From Alphaproteobacteria bacterium (GTDB taxonomy: Bacteria > Pseudomonadota > Alphaproteobacteria > Rhizobiales > Aestuariivirgaceae): a DNA stretch of 26,046 nt. Each line of letters starts with the position of its first letter. The first letter of the stretch is position 1. The translations under genes were made by a program, and so were the position numbers. The notes below the pieces were generated by a model. It did not search any database. It was not told where the DNA came from and worked only from the letters and a program-made list of their open reading frames with translations. This document shows, one piece after another, positions 7,668-15,157 of the stretch. The stretch spans positions 1-26,046 of the forward strand of contig JAGRLX010000065.1 in NCBI GenBank assembly GCA_020441605.1, written 5' to 3'.

Positions 7668-8837
7668 TTAGGCGGCAGTGAACTTGTCGACGTACTGGCT
7701 GCGGATTTCCGCATACCAGGCGGGTTCCGCCGGCCACGGCCAGAGGTTCTTCAGCGCGTCGCCAGGGAATGCTTCCTGGAAGTTCTTCTTGAACACATCC
7801 GAGGTGAAGGCATCAGCACCGGTTACCACGGGGTTGTAGCCAGAGCCGTCCGCGACCTGGCCGGAAACTTCCGGCGTATGCAGGTAGTTGAGGAACTCGT
7901 AAACCTGGTCGATGTTTGCGGCGGCCTTCATCAGCGACAGGCCGTCGACCCAGGCGATGGCGCCTTCGATCGGGGCCTGATAATTGACCGGCTTGCCGTC
8001 CTTCTTCAGCGACAGCGCCGGACCGTCCCAAGTCTGGCCGATCCACACGTCGTTCTCCATCAGCCCCGACTTGGTATTGTCGGCAGAATCCCAGAACTGC
8101 TTGACGAAAGCCTTGTTCTCGATGGCGAATGCCAGGATCGGGTCCCACACCTTCTTGAAGCTGTCTTCATCCTTGTAGCCATCAAGCATGCGGTTCGACG
8201 GCATCTTGCCCGAGTGGTCCCACCACAGGCCGATGCCGAGCAGGAAGGAATGACCGCGGCCCTGGGTGTGACCCTTGACGCCTTCGTCCCACAGCGAGCC
8301 GAAACTGAGCGTCGCTGGATCACCCTTCCACAGGTCGGTGCGGTAGGAGATGGCTTCCGAACCCCAGCAATGCGGCAGGTGATAGAGGCCGCCGTCCCAG
8401 GTCCAGAGGTCCTGCGAGCTCTTCAACATGGAGGACAGGATATTGCTGCTGTTCTTGACCTTGTTCATGTCGAAGGGTGCGAGCACCTGCAAATCGTGAT
8501 ACTGCGGCGCGCGGTTCACCGTGGGCTGGCACAGATCGAAGCCTTCGCCGCCGGTGGCCTGCAGCTTGTTGATCTGCTCTTCATTCTGCGAGAAGGGAGT
8601 CTGATTGACCTTGATGCCCGTGGCCTTCTCGAAGTTCGGGATTACCGGTTCCGGGAACTCGTCTGACCACATGAGGAGATTGAGCTCGCCCGAGGACGAC
8701 AGGGCGCGCTTGATATAGAGCGGGCTGGTAAGCCCAACGGCGCCGACGGCGGCGGCCGACTTGAGCAGGCTACGGCGAGACAACATGGCCGCGCGCATCG
8801 TCTCCTGCGCCGAGGTCATGATCTTGGTCTTCTTCAT
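7668..8837 (-). CDS. potD: Polyamine-type ABC transporter substrate-binding protein, Tat-exported
   Basis: The 389-aa protein belongs to the PotD/PotF group of periplasmic solute-binding proteins. A Tat signal is visible: S-R-R-S-L-L-K near residue 20, then a short Ala/Gly-rich hydrophobic stretch. The mature part opens with L-N-L-L-M-W-S-D-E-F-P and F-E-K-A-T-G-I-K-V, and later has N-K-L-Q-A-T-G-G-E-G-F-D-L, matching the first lobe of PotD-like folds. Tat export means it folds in the cytoplasm first. The frame extends to 8963, but the ATG at 8837 has AAGGAGG eight to ten bases upstream. A plausible sigma-70 type promoter lies above it. Pocket residues cannot be assigned by eye, so spermidine or putrescine is the likeliest substrate class but is not proven. 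Confidence 0.9.
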   Translation of the reverse strand: MKKTKIMTSAQETMRAAMLSRRSLLKSAAAVGAVGLTSPLYIKRALSSSGELNLLMWSDEFPEPVIPNFEKATGIKVNQTPFSQNEEQINKLQATGGEGFDLCQPTVNRAPQYHDLQVLAPFDMNKVKNSSNILSSMLKSSQDLWTWDGGLYHLPHCWGSEAISYRTDLWKGDPATLSFGSLWDEGVKGHTQGRGHSFLLGIGLWWDHSGKMPSNRMLDGYKDEDSFKKVWDPILAFAIENKAFVKQFWDSADNTKSGLMENDVWIGQTWDGPALSLKKDGKPVNYQAPIEGAIAWVDGLSLMKAAANIDQVYEFLNYLHTPEVSGQVADGSGYNPVVTGADAFTSDVFKKNFQEAFPGDALKNLWPWPAEPAWYAEIRSQYVDKFTAA

Positions 8838-8934
8838 GCTGACTTTCCTCCTTGAGGGGCGGCGCGCGGGATGCTCACCGCCGAAACCATATCTTGGGGT
8901 CCGGCTGAACCGGCTTCTTCTCTCATTACAATGC

Positions 8935-8963
8935 AGTATGACGGTCCTGTGACAGTGTGGCAA
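8935..8963 (-). promoter_or_regulatory. Candidate promoter of the polyamine-type transporter operon
   Basis: On the minus strand TTGCCA (8963-8958) and CATACT (8940-8935) are separated by 17 bp. The first matches the -35 consensus at five of six bases and the second matches the -10 at four. It would give a leader of roughly 90 bases before the binding-protein ATG. Confidence 0.45.
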
Positions 8964-9005
8964 TGGGGAAGCGGGGCTGGACCCATGGCCGCACTGCTGC
9001 TGGTC

Positions 9006-9797
9006 TTAAGCCGTCGCACTGCGCCGCCGATGCCGCTCATGGCGCCATTTGCTGATCGGGAGAGTCCAGAGATAGACCACCGCCGCCAGTGTCAGGGTGA
9101 GCCACGGCACCAGCATCAGCCCGAAGGCGAGAGCGACCGTGGCGGCAAGGCTTGGTACGAACAGGAGCCGCAGCGCCTTGCGGCTGATCGCCTTGGCCGA
9201 GAAGGTCGGCCATGACGAAACCATCAGGCCGGCCGTAATTGGGACGGCGAACAAGGCCATGAAGCTCGCTGTTTCAATCGCGACGGTCTCGCTGTTGGCC
9301 GCATAGATCGGGAGCAGGGCGAGGAATGCCCCGGCTGGCGCGGGTACACCGGTGAAAAAGTGATTGGCCCAGGAAGGACGGCCCGGCGCATCGGTCGCCA
9401 CATTGAAACGTGCAAGGCGCAGGGCGCAAGCCGCGGCGACTGACAGACAGACAATCCATCCGATCGCGCCGTAGGCGGACAGGCCCCATTGATAGAGAAT
9501 GAAAGCGGGCACCGCGCCGAAGCACACCACATCCGACAGCGAGTCGAGTTCCGCGCCGAACTTCGAGGCACAGCCGGTAGCTCGCGCCACCCGTCCGTCA
9601 CAGGCGTCGAGAATGGCAGCGATCAGCACGCAGGCGATTGCCGCAGTAATGTTGAGGTCATTCGCAAAGACGAGAGCTGTCAGACCGAAGCAGAGTGCCA
9701 GGATCGTCACGCCGTTTGGCAAGGCGTGACGGAGAAACAGGGCTGTTTCCGGCGTCAGCCACTGGGGGCTCGTTGAATGCTGTGGCTTCATGGTCAT
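9006..9797 (-). CDS. pssA: CDP-alcohol phosphatidyltransferase, phosphatidylserine synthase type
   Basis: This 263-aa membrane enzyme has the complete CDP-alcohol phosphotransferase signature: D64-x2-D67-G68-x2-A71-R72-x8-G81-x3-D85-x3-D89, whose Asp residues bind the catalytic metals and CDP. About six to eight hydrophobic segments follow, then a basic tail. Length and layout fit type II phosphatidylserine synthase (CDP-diacylglycerol + L-serine to phosphatidylserine + CMP), the first step to phosphatidylethanolamine. Phosphatidylcholine synthase is a related alternative that I cannot exclude. The ATG at 9797 follows GGGGGAGGAG and overlaps the previous gene's stop by four bases, tying it to the sulfatase-like enzyme. 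No psd gene is in the window, although pssA often sits next to psd. Confidence 0.85.
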   Translation of the reverse strand: MTMKPQHSTSPQWLTPETALFLRHALPNGVTILALCFGLTALVFANDLNITAAIACVLIAAILDACDGRVARATGCASKFGAELDSLSDVVCFGAVPAFILYQWGLSAYGAIGWIVCLSVAAACALRLARFNVATDAPGRPSWANHFFTGVPAPAGAFLALLPIYAANSETVAIETASFMALFAVPITAGLMVSSWPTFSAKAISRKALRLLFVPSLAATVALAFGLMLVPWLTLTLAAVVYLWTLPISKWRHERHRRRSATA

Positions 9798-11536
9798 GCT
9801 CCTCCCCCGTCCTCGGGCATCAATATCCGCTCCGCCGGCTCGCGGTAGTCGATACTGGTGTCGACGGGAGTCCAGTGCACTTCGCTGGTGAACAGACCGA
9901 AGACGTCGCCGGTGGTGAACGCCGGCTGGCCAGGCGATCCGCCGGACAACGAGGCCGGGTAGACCGTGGCAATGTCGGCTTCGTCATAGCCCATCCAGGC
10001 AAGGACGCTCGGGACGATTTCGAAGTGGCTCATGGCACCACGCCGCTGTGCAGCACTTTCGGCCAGTTTGGCGCGAAGCTCGCTGTCATCGGTCGAGACC
10101 ATCAACGGCACCAGCGCGGTGCGCGGATCGGGATTCTCGACCACGCAGTGGGTGAGCTTGCCGGAATTGAGATTCTGGCCGTGGTCGGACGTGTACAGAA
10201 GTGTCGTCCCGGTGAAGTCGGCCTCGGCGAAGAGTTTCTCCATGAAATCGTCGACCGACCAGGAGATAGCGTTGCGGTAGGAGGCGATCCGGCTCTTCTC
10301 GGTATCGGCGCCAGCCTCCGTCATGGTCGGATGATAACGGGCGGCCTCTGCCGGATAGGCATGATCGTAGGGGAAATGGGCGCCATTCTTGTTAGCATAG
10401 ATGAACACCGGTCCGCCGGCCTTGAGTTCAGCCGCGATGATCTCGGCCAGCCTGGCGTCCGCCATGTCGCTGCCCACGTCGCGAATCGCGTGGAAGGAAT
10501 CGATGTCGGCCTTTTCGGTCATGGACATGAAGTTCTGCATCAGGCCTGGATTGGTGATGCCGCCGGCCTGGGCATCGATGAACACGGTGCGATAACCCGC
10601 CAGCTTGGCGTATTGCCAAATGGTCGGGCTGGTATTGATGGTGCCGGTGACATCCTTGCGCGAAGCTGCAAGCCGCAGGATGGCGTTGGAATAATTGCTG
10701 CAATTGCCGCCCGACACCGTTGGCCCGAAGTTGACGAAACGGTTGGCGAGACTGGCGAGCTTCGGGGTATGGGGATTGCCCGGTGTCAGGTCCAGATACT
10801 CGTAGCGAATGCTTTCATCGATGAGCATGACGATGTTTTGCTTTGGCGCGGTGTTGGCGGGCCTCCACGCGACCGCGTGCCGGACCTGGGCACCCTGCAG
10901 CGCGATCTTTGCGCTTGCAAGCGAAGTAAGGGCGACCGGCGCGAATTGGGTTGGCATGGCTTGGGAGCCGCCGCCGCCCTTGAGGAATACCACCGCTGCA
11001 ATGACCGCCACCGGCACGGCGGGGAACCAGAACAGGTAGCCGAACCAGCGGCGAAGCTTGCCAGGAATGCCGACGGGAAGGGCCATCAGGAGGATCCCGC
11101 TGGCGAGCACCACCAAAGCGAGGCCGATATGGGAACCGTAGAATTCCGCCGCCCGTCCCGCTTCGTGTCGGGCGTTCCACAATGACACAATGTCAAAGAC
11201 CGTGAACTCCGACTGGCTGGCGCTGTGATAGCCCCAGGCCACGGCGCTCGACAGGGCGATCAGCATCGTCCAGAACATGCGCACCCAGACATTCGGCTGA
11301 AAGGCTGCAATTACGATCGCCACAAGACCCATGCCCCAGATCGCCAGAAAGGGTAGCAATGTGTTGTAGCGTTCGTTGTCGAGCAGGAGCGATACCCGCT
11401 CGCCAAAGCCTGCATTGGTGATCACGATGAAGGCGGCGATCAGCAGCAGCTTGGCAGCGAGGCGTATCCTGTTTCGAGTCCGGTTCTCGGGGACCTTCAG
11501 AAGCGCTCGCTCTGGCATTTTGCTCGGCATCTGCAT
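9794..11536 (-). CDS. Membrane sulfatase-family protein, phosphoethanolamine-transferase-like
   Basis: The 580-aa protein has about five N-terminal membrane helices (within residues 25-186) and a periplasmic alkaline-phosphatase-fold domain (about 232-560). Motifs: N-I-V-M-L-I-D-E-S (E241, metal ligand), G-G-N-C-S-N-Y-S-N (Ser280 or a neighbour as nucleophile, where EptA uses Thr), K-N-G-A-H-F-P-Y near 383 and T-S-D-H-G-Q-N (D451, H452, metal ligands). The layout matches EptA/OpgB/LtaS-type enzymes, which move phosphoethanolamine or phosphoglycerol from phospholipid to lipid A, glucans or glycans. Neither donor nor acceptor can be read directly. Overlap with a phosphatidylserine synthase gene hints at a phosphatidylethanolamine donor. 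The ATG at 11536 has AAGGAAAC upstream. Confidence 0.8.
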   Translation of the reverse strand: MQMPSKMPERALLKVPENRTRNRIRLAAKLLLIAAFIVITNAGFGERVSLLLDNERYNTLLPFLAIWGMGLVAIVIAAFQPNVWVRMFWTMLIALSSAVAWGYHSASQSEFTVFDIVSLWNARHEAGRAAEFYGSHIGLALVVLASGILLMALPVGIPGKLRRWFGYLFWFPAVPVAVIAAVVFLKGGGGSQAMPTQFAPVALTSLASAKIALQGAQVRHAVAWRPANTAPKQNIVMLIDESIRYEYLDLTPGNPHTPKLASLANRFVNFGPTVSGGNCSNYSNAILRLAASRKDVTGTINTSPTIWQYAKLAGYRTVFIDAQAGGITNPGLMQNFMSMTEKADIDSFHAIRDVGSDMADARLAEIIAAELKAGGPVFIYANKNGAHFPYDHAYPAEAARYHPTMTEAGADTEKSRIASYRNAISWSVDDFMEKLFAEADFTGTTLLYTSDHGQNLNSGKLTHCVVENPDPRTALVPLMVSTDDSELRAKLAESAAQRRGAMSHFEIVPSVLAWMGYDEADIATVYPASLSGGSPGQPAFTTGDVFGLFTSEVHWTPVDTSIDYREPAERILMPEDGGGA

Positions 11537-11629
11537 GTTTCCTTGTCAATCGGGCGACAACACGATGACAACCATGCAACACGCCCGCCACAATGGACGG
11601 CGCATCGAATCTTGGTTAATGACGGCGCC

Positions 11630-12088
11630 ATGGACATGACCCCGGCCGAACTGGAGAAACGCCTGGCCGCCGCCCTGGAAAGGCGGGGTTTGGCGTCAGC
11701 CGCAGAAGTTGCCTGGGCGACGGCTTGGCTCGAGGGGTGTGGCTATCCTGGCCTGAAGATGCTGGATGAGGCGCTCTCCGATCCAGTCAGGGAACGGGAT
11801 CTTCAGCGCGATGTCGTCGGACTGGATCTGGCGGGGGTCTCCTGCGTCTTTCTGGCACCGGCCATCATGCGCCAAGTGGCCAGCGAGAGGCGCGTGTTCC
11901 TGCGCAATGTGCGCCACGGCCTGTTTCTCCTGCCCTTCACCGTGCGTGAGAACGTGGCTATCGGCTGTCCGGTCGATCCTGCCTTCGCCGTGGGCGGCGA
12001 GCGAACCAAGAACCCCTATGCCGAGAAGCTTGCTGCTGCCGAGACAAGTGGCATTTCAGTTGACGATAGGTTGCTGGCGTCAATCTAG
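11630..12088 (+). CDS. Uncharacterised 152-aa protein
   Basis: I do not recognise this protein with confidence. The N-terminal half has a helix with W-A-T-A-W-L-E-G-C-G-Y-P-G, slightly reminiscent of DUF3726 proteins. The C-terminal half has a conserved-looking stretch: R-N-V-R-H-G-L-F-L-L-P-F-T-V-R, then I-G-C-P-V-D-P-A-F, then G-G-E-R-T-K-N-P-Y-A-E-K-L. There is no signal peptide or membrane helix, so it is probably cytosolic. The frame runs upstream to 11543; I take ATG 11630 (alternative 11636), though no strong ribosome site is visible. It diverges from the sulfatase-like gene with 93 bp between, and its stop overlaps that of the convergent SABATH methyltransferase within CTAG. Confidence 0.7.
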   Translation: MDMTPAELEKRLAAALERRGLASAAEVAWATAWLEGCGYPGLKMLDEALSDPVRERDLQRDVVGLDLAGVSCVFLAPAIMRQVASERRVFLRNVRHGLFLLPFTVRENVAIGCPVDPAFAVGGERTKNPYAEKLAAAETSGISVDDRLLASI

Positions 12089-13191
12089 CTCTCCTTGCGG
12101 ATGACCAGATAGATGTGCACGTAATCCATGCCATGGCCCCGCGGGCTTGCCGCCACAAGTGCTTCATAGCGCGCGTAGAAGGCGTCTATGATCCGGGCCT
12201 TGTCGTCGGGGCTCCGCGATGGATCCAGCCCGGCCGCGAACACCGGTTCTGACCAGGAGCGCAGCGTCGGGATGTAGTGACGGGCAAAGCGGGCAGCGTC
12301 CAGATGAACCGCGTAATCGCGGGCATAGGGGCAGGGCACGACCCGTGATTCGACATGCTCGAGCCGCAATCCGGCCCGGTGGACGGGATGACCGTCATCG
12401 TTCAGGGGCCCGATGAATTCCGCCATAGTACGGTAATGCTGCGGGAAATTGGTGCGTTCATACTCCGCAAGCGTGATGCGGCCTTCATCGGCCATTTGCC
12501 GCCACAGACGGCTGAACGTGTCAAACATGTTGACGCCGCCGGTATTCCCCAGATAACGGCCTTCCTCGTCGATACCGAAGTTGAACAGGCACAGCCGCCC
12601 GCCGGGCCTCAACTCGCGCGCCCGATTGAGCAGGAAAGCTTGCCAGTCGCGGGCCCCTTGTGCGGCGAAGGCCTCCCGCGCGGCACCGCTGGCGCCAACC
12701 ATGTGAACATGGTCTGGAATATTGCAGGGTGTGCGCGACAAATAGTGAGAAGCTGTCGACGAGAAGCCGAGGTCGAGGGCTTCCGGCGGTACTATGGGGT
12801 CATGAAACGACGTGGCCGACGCGAAGGGAAAGACGCCTGCAACCTCGCCAAAGTAACTCCGGGCAGCGGTCTGGTTGTGGATGGTGCGGAACAACTGGGA
12901 GAAGTCGTTGCGGGGCAGATCCGTGTAGACGATCTCGATGGGGCGCTGCGGCGCCAGCGCCCGGATATGAGCCAGGACGCTTCGCCACATGTCGAGCGAG
13001 GTGCCGCCGTCGGCGCAGCCCATGTCGGAGATTCGGATCGGTCCCCGGCCCCCGGCCAGGTTCAGCCGATCGACGGCCGAAATGATCAGGGGCTGGGCCC
13101 CGTTGATGACTTCGCGGGCGCCGGTCGTCGCCTTCGAATAGTATCCGTCACCCTTCATCGCCATGAAGTGTTCGGTCTTGTCAGACGGCAT
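12085..13191 (-). CDS. SABATH-family (salicylate carboxyl methyltransferase-like) SAM methyltransferase
   Basis: This 368-aa protein matches the plant SABATH methyltransferase layout block by block: M-K-G-D-G-Y-Y (12-18), the SAM-binding I-S-D-M-G-C-A-D-G-G (54-63), T-D-L-P-R-N-D-F-S-Q-L-F-R (90-102), S-F-H-D near 128-131, F-S-S-T-A-S-H-Y-L-S (143-152) and, later, R-E-L-R-P-G-G-R-L. SABATH enzymes methylate small carboxylic acids or N-heterocycles. The Gln and Trp that grip the carboxylate in salicylate methyltransferase appear to be Ala25 and Tyr150 here (alignment by eye), so the substrate probably differs. The frame extends to 13446 through the divergent gene; ATG 13191 has GAGGGGGAG upstream. 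A class III CoA-transferase diverges from it across a 15-bp palindrome. Confidence 0.82.
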   Translation of the reverse strand: MPSDKTEHFMAMKGDGYYSKATTGAREVINGAQPLIISAVDRLNLAGGRGPIRISDMGCADGGTSLDMWRSVLAHIRALAPQRPIEIVYTDLPRNDFSQLFRTIHNQTAARSYFGEVAGVFPFASATSFHDPIVPPEALDLGFSSTASHYLSRTPCNIPDHVHMVGASGAAREAFAAQGARDWQAFLLNRARELRPGGRLCLFNFGIDEEGRYLGNTGGVNMFDTFSRLWRQMADEGRITLAEYERTNFPQHYRTMAEFIGPLNDDGHPVHRAGLRLEHVESRVVPCPYARDYAVHLDAARFARHYIPTLRSWSEPVFAAGLDPSRSPDDKARIIDAFYARYEALVAASPRGHGMDYVHIYLVIRKES

Positions 13192-13206
13192 GTCGCTCCC
13201 CCTCAA

Positions 13207-13242
13207 GGAATGCTGCATTCCAAGCATTTGCGAGGAGGAATG
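13207..13242. promoter_or_regulatory. Palindromic operator candidate between SABATH and CoA-transferase genes
   Basis: GGAATGC-T-GCATTCC (13207-13221) is a perfect 15-bp palindrome with seven-base arms. A third half-site GGAATG recurs at 13237-13242, 30 bp after the first, about three helical turns. It lies in the 91-bp gap between two divergent genes, next to the ribosome site of the methyltransferase. A dimeric repressor could control both genes; no regulator gene is adjacent. Confidence 0.55.
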
Positions 13243-13282
13243 GCAAGCGCTAGAAGCGACGCCAACAGGGAGACTTCTGGTC

Positions 13283-14506
13283 ATGGCAGGTCCGCTTACC
13301 GGCATCCGCGTTCTCGATCTTACCCGCGTTCTCGCGGGCCCATGGGCCACGCAGCTATTGGCCGATTTCGGGGCAGAGGTGATCAAGATCGAAAAGCCCG
13401 GTGAAGGCGATGACACGCGCGGCTGGGGCCCGCCCTTCGTGACCAATCCTGACGGATCCCGTGGCGATGCGGCCTACTTCCTGTCGGCCAATCGCGGCAA
13501 GTGGTCGGTCGCCATCGATATGGCATCGGCCGAAGGTCAGGCGCTCATCCGCGACCTCGCGTCGAAATCGGATATCGTGATCGAGAACTTCAAGGTTGGC
13601 GGATTGCGGAAATATGGCCTCGACTACCAGAGCCTGAAAGCCGTTAAGCCCGACATCATCTACTGCTCGATCACCGGCTTCGGGCAAAACGGGCCCTTTG
13701 CCCAGCGTGCCGGCTACGACTTCATGATCCAGGGCATGGCGGGTATCATGTCAATCACTGGCCAGCCCGATGGCGCGCCGGGAGCCGAGCCGATGAAGGT
13801 GGGTGTGGCATTCGCTGACATCTTTACCGGTCTCTATGCGGTGATCGGCATGCAGGGCGCGCTCTTTCATCGCCAGCGCACGGGCGAGGGCCAGTATATC
13901 GACATGGCGCTGCTGGATTCGCAGGTCGCGGTGCTGGCCAATCAGGCGCTCAACTATCTCGTCGGCGGCAAGGCGCCAACCCGCCTGGGCAATGCCCATC
14001 CGAATATCGTCCCCTACCAGACTTTCGCCACCAAGGATGGCTACATCATCATGGCAGTCGGCACCGAGCGTCAGTTCAGGGAATACTGCACCATCATCGG
14101 CGTGCCGGAACTCTCGGCCGACAGCCGGTTCAAGACCAATCGCGACCGCGTGGAGAACCGGGACGCCCTCGTCCCCCTGCTCGCCGGACCAATGAAGGCG
14201 CGGACGACGGCCGAGTGGGTGGAGGCTTTCGAAGCAGCTGCGGTTCCCTGCGGCCCGATCAACACCATTGACCAGGTCTTTGCCAATCCGCAGGTGCTGG
14301 CCCGCGGTGTCCAGATCGGTCTGACGCGCGACGACGGAGTCCAGATCCCCGGGGTCGCCAATCCGATCCAGTTCTCCGGAACGCCGATTGAATATGACAA
14401 GGCGCCACCGCGTTTTGGCGACGGTACCGAGAAGATCTTGCAAGACGTGCTGGGTCTTGACGGGCAGCGCATAGCCGCGCTCAAGGCGTCGGGCGCAATC
14501 GGATAG
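13283..14506 (+). CDS. Class III CoA-transferase (CaiB/BaiF/formyl-CoA transferase family)
   Basis: The 407-aa protein opens with the family signature G-I-R-V-L-D-L-T-R-V-L-A-G-P (7-20), then G-A-E-V-I-K-I-E (30-37) and R-G-K-W-S-V near 71-76. The catalytic Asp that forms the mixed anhydride is D146 in A-G-Y-D-F. Such enzymes move CoA between carboxylic acids (formyl/oxalyl, carnitine/crotonobetaine, succinyl/citramalyl and others); the sequence alone does not tell which. The frame extends to 13163, but ATG 13283 has AGGGAGA about ten bases upstream and begins at the conserved N-terminus. It is followed eight bases later by a possible 36-aa gene. Its divergent neighbour, a carboxyl-methyltransferase-like enzyme, suggests that both act on a carboxylic acid. 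Confidence 0.92.
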   Translation: MAGPLTGIRVLDLTRVLAGPWATQLLADFGAEVIKIEKPGEGDDTRGWGPPFVTNPDGSRGDAAYFLSANRGKWSVAIDMASAEGQALIRDLASKSDIVIENFKVGGLRKYGLDYQSLKAVKPDIIYCSITGFGQNGPFAQRAGYDFMIQGMAGIMSITGQPDGAPGAEPMKVGVAFADIFTGLYAVIGMQGALFHRQRTGEGQYIDMALLDSQVAVLANQALNYLVGGKAPTRLGNAHPNIVPYQTFATKDGYIIMAVGTERQFREYCTIIGVPELSADSRFKTNRDRVENRDALVPLLAGPMKARTTAEWVEAFEAAAVPCGPINTIDQVFANPQVLARGVQIGLTRDDGVQIPGVANPIQFSGTPIEYDKAPPRFGDGTEKILQDVLGLDGQRIAALKASGAIG

Positions 14507-14514
14507 GGGCTGCG

Positions 14515-14625
14515 ATGTCGGAGAATGCACCACCCGGATGGGTCTGCGATGAAACACTCCGCATGTTGGCCCGGCCCTATGGTATTCTCTGCGCCCGCAC
14601 GGCACTCATGCGCGATACCAACTAG
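14515..14625 (+). CDS. Possible small gene (36 aa) after the CoA-transferase
   Basis: An ATG nine bases after the CoA-transferase stop, with AGGGG close upstream, opens a 37-codon frame that fills the gap exactly. It ends in TAG at 14623-14625, overlapping the stop of the convergent 177-aa gene as CTAG, just as another gene pair in this window does. The product has one P-P-G-W segment, two Cys (C11 and C26) and a basic amphipathic middle; no family is recognised. About two thirds of third positions are G or C, compatible with coding but not decisive. It could also be non-coding spacer or a decayed gene end. Confidence 0.4.
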   Translation: MSENAPPGWVCDETLRMLARPYGILCARTALMRDTN

Positions 14626-15155
14626 ACTTCCCGCCCGGCGCCGTGGATCGCTGCCAGGCTCAACGCGCCGGCTGCGCCCCATCCTTCTACGCCTTCAGGG
14701 ATGGCGGGCCGGAAACATTCATAAAGCCTGAACCCCAGATCGGCGAGTTCGCCGGGCGTGAATGATTGCGCGAGTTCAGCCATGGCCGCCACGGTTGCGG
14801 CCAGATGCGGGCCGAACTTCGCCGCGAGGTATTTCTCGACAGCCTCGGGATTGCTGGGCTTGCCCTTGCTTGTCGCGCGAATGCCATCGGCCGTCATCAC
14901 CGCCGGCACGGCCCTGTGCAGCAATTCCACCTCGAACACGCCCGCAGGCTTCTCCTTGCGCTTTTCGCGCAGGCTGTCCGCTGATGGCTTGAAGATCCCC
15001 AACCGCTTGCCCTTGGCTTGGGCGTTGAGCCCGGCGACGGCACGGCCGAGGGTCAAGGCTTCATCGTGATCGAAACCCAGTCGCTCCGCAACGATGGCGG
15101 CCCAGAGTGTTAGCACCGGTGCCCGATTGATCTTGAAGGGCGTCGCTTCCGCCAT
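14622..15155 (-). CDS. Uncharacterised 177-aa protein coupled to the ATP-grasp ligase gene
   Basis: I cannot assign a family. The protein looks soluble and largely helical, with no signal peptide. It opens with P-F-K-I-N-R-A-P-V-L-T-L-W-A-A-I-V-A-E-R-L-G-F and continues L-G-R-A-V-A-G-L-N-A-Q-A-K-G-K-R-L-G. A charged middle (R-E-K-R-K-E-K-P) is followed by a helical C-terminal half containing L-A-D-L-G-F-R-L-Y-E-C-F-R-P-A. ATG 15155 starts two bases after the ligase stop, with GGGAGG at the correct distance, so the two proteins are almost certainly made together. It may be a partner, carrier or substrate of the ligase, or act on its product. No Gly-Gly or other leader cleavage motif is visible, which argues against a classical peptide precursor. 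Confidence 0.8.
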   Translation of the reverse strand: MAEATPFKINRAPVLTLWAAIVAERLGFDHDEALTLGRAVAGLNAQAKGKRLGIFKPSADSLREKRKEKPAGVFEVELLHRAVPAVMTADGIRATSKGKPSNPEAVEKYLAAKFGPHLAATVAAMAELAQSFTPGELADLGFRLYECFRPAIPEGVEGWGAAGALSLAAIHGAGREV

Positions 15156-15157
15156 GG

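Noticed and set aside
9695..11185. A 496-codon plus-strand frame opposite the sulfatase-like gene.
   Set aside because: It is the mirror of a real gene with clear catalytic motifs, and the translated product has no recognisable domain.
11542..11570. Short TTGTC/GACAA inverted repeat in the divergent gap before the 152-aa protein gene.
   Set aside because: Five-base arms are expected by chance in a gap of this size, and no further copies support it.
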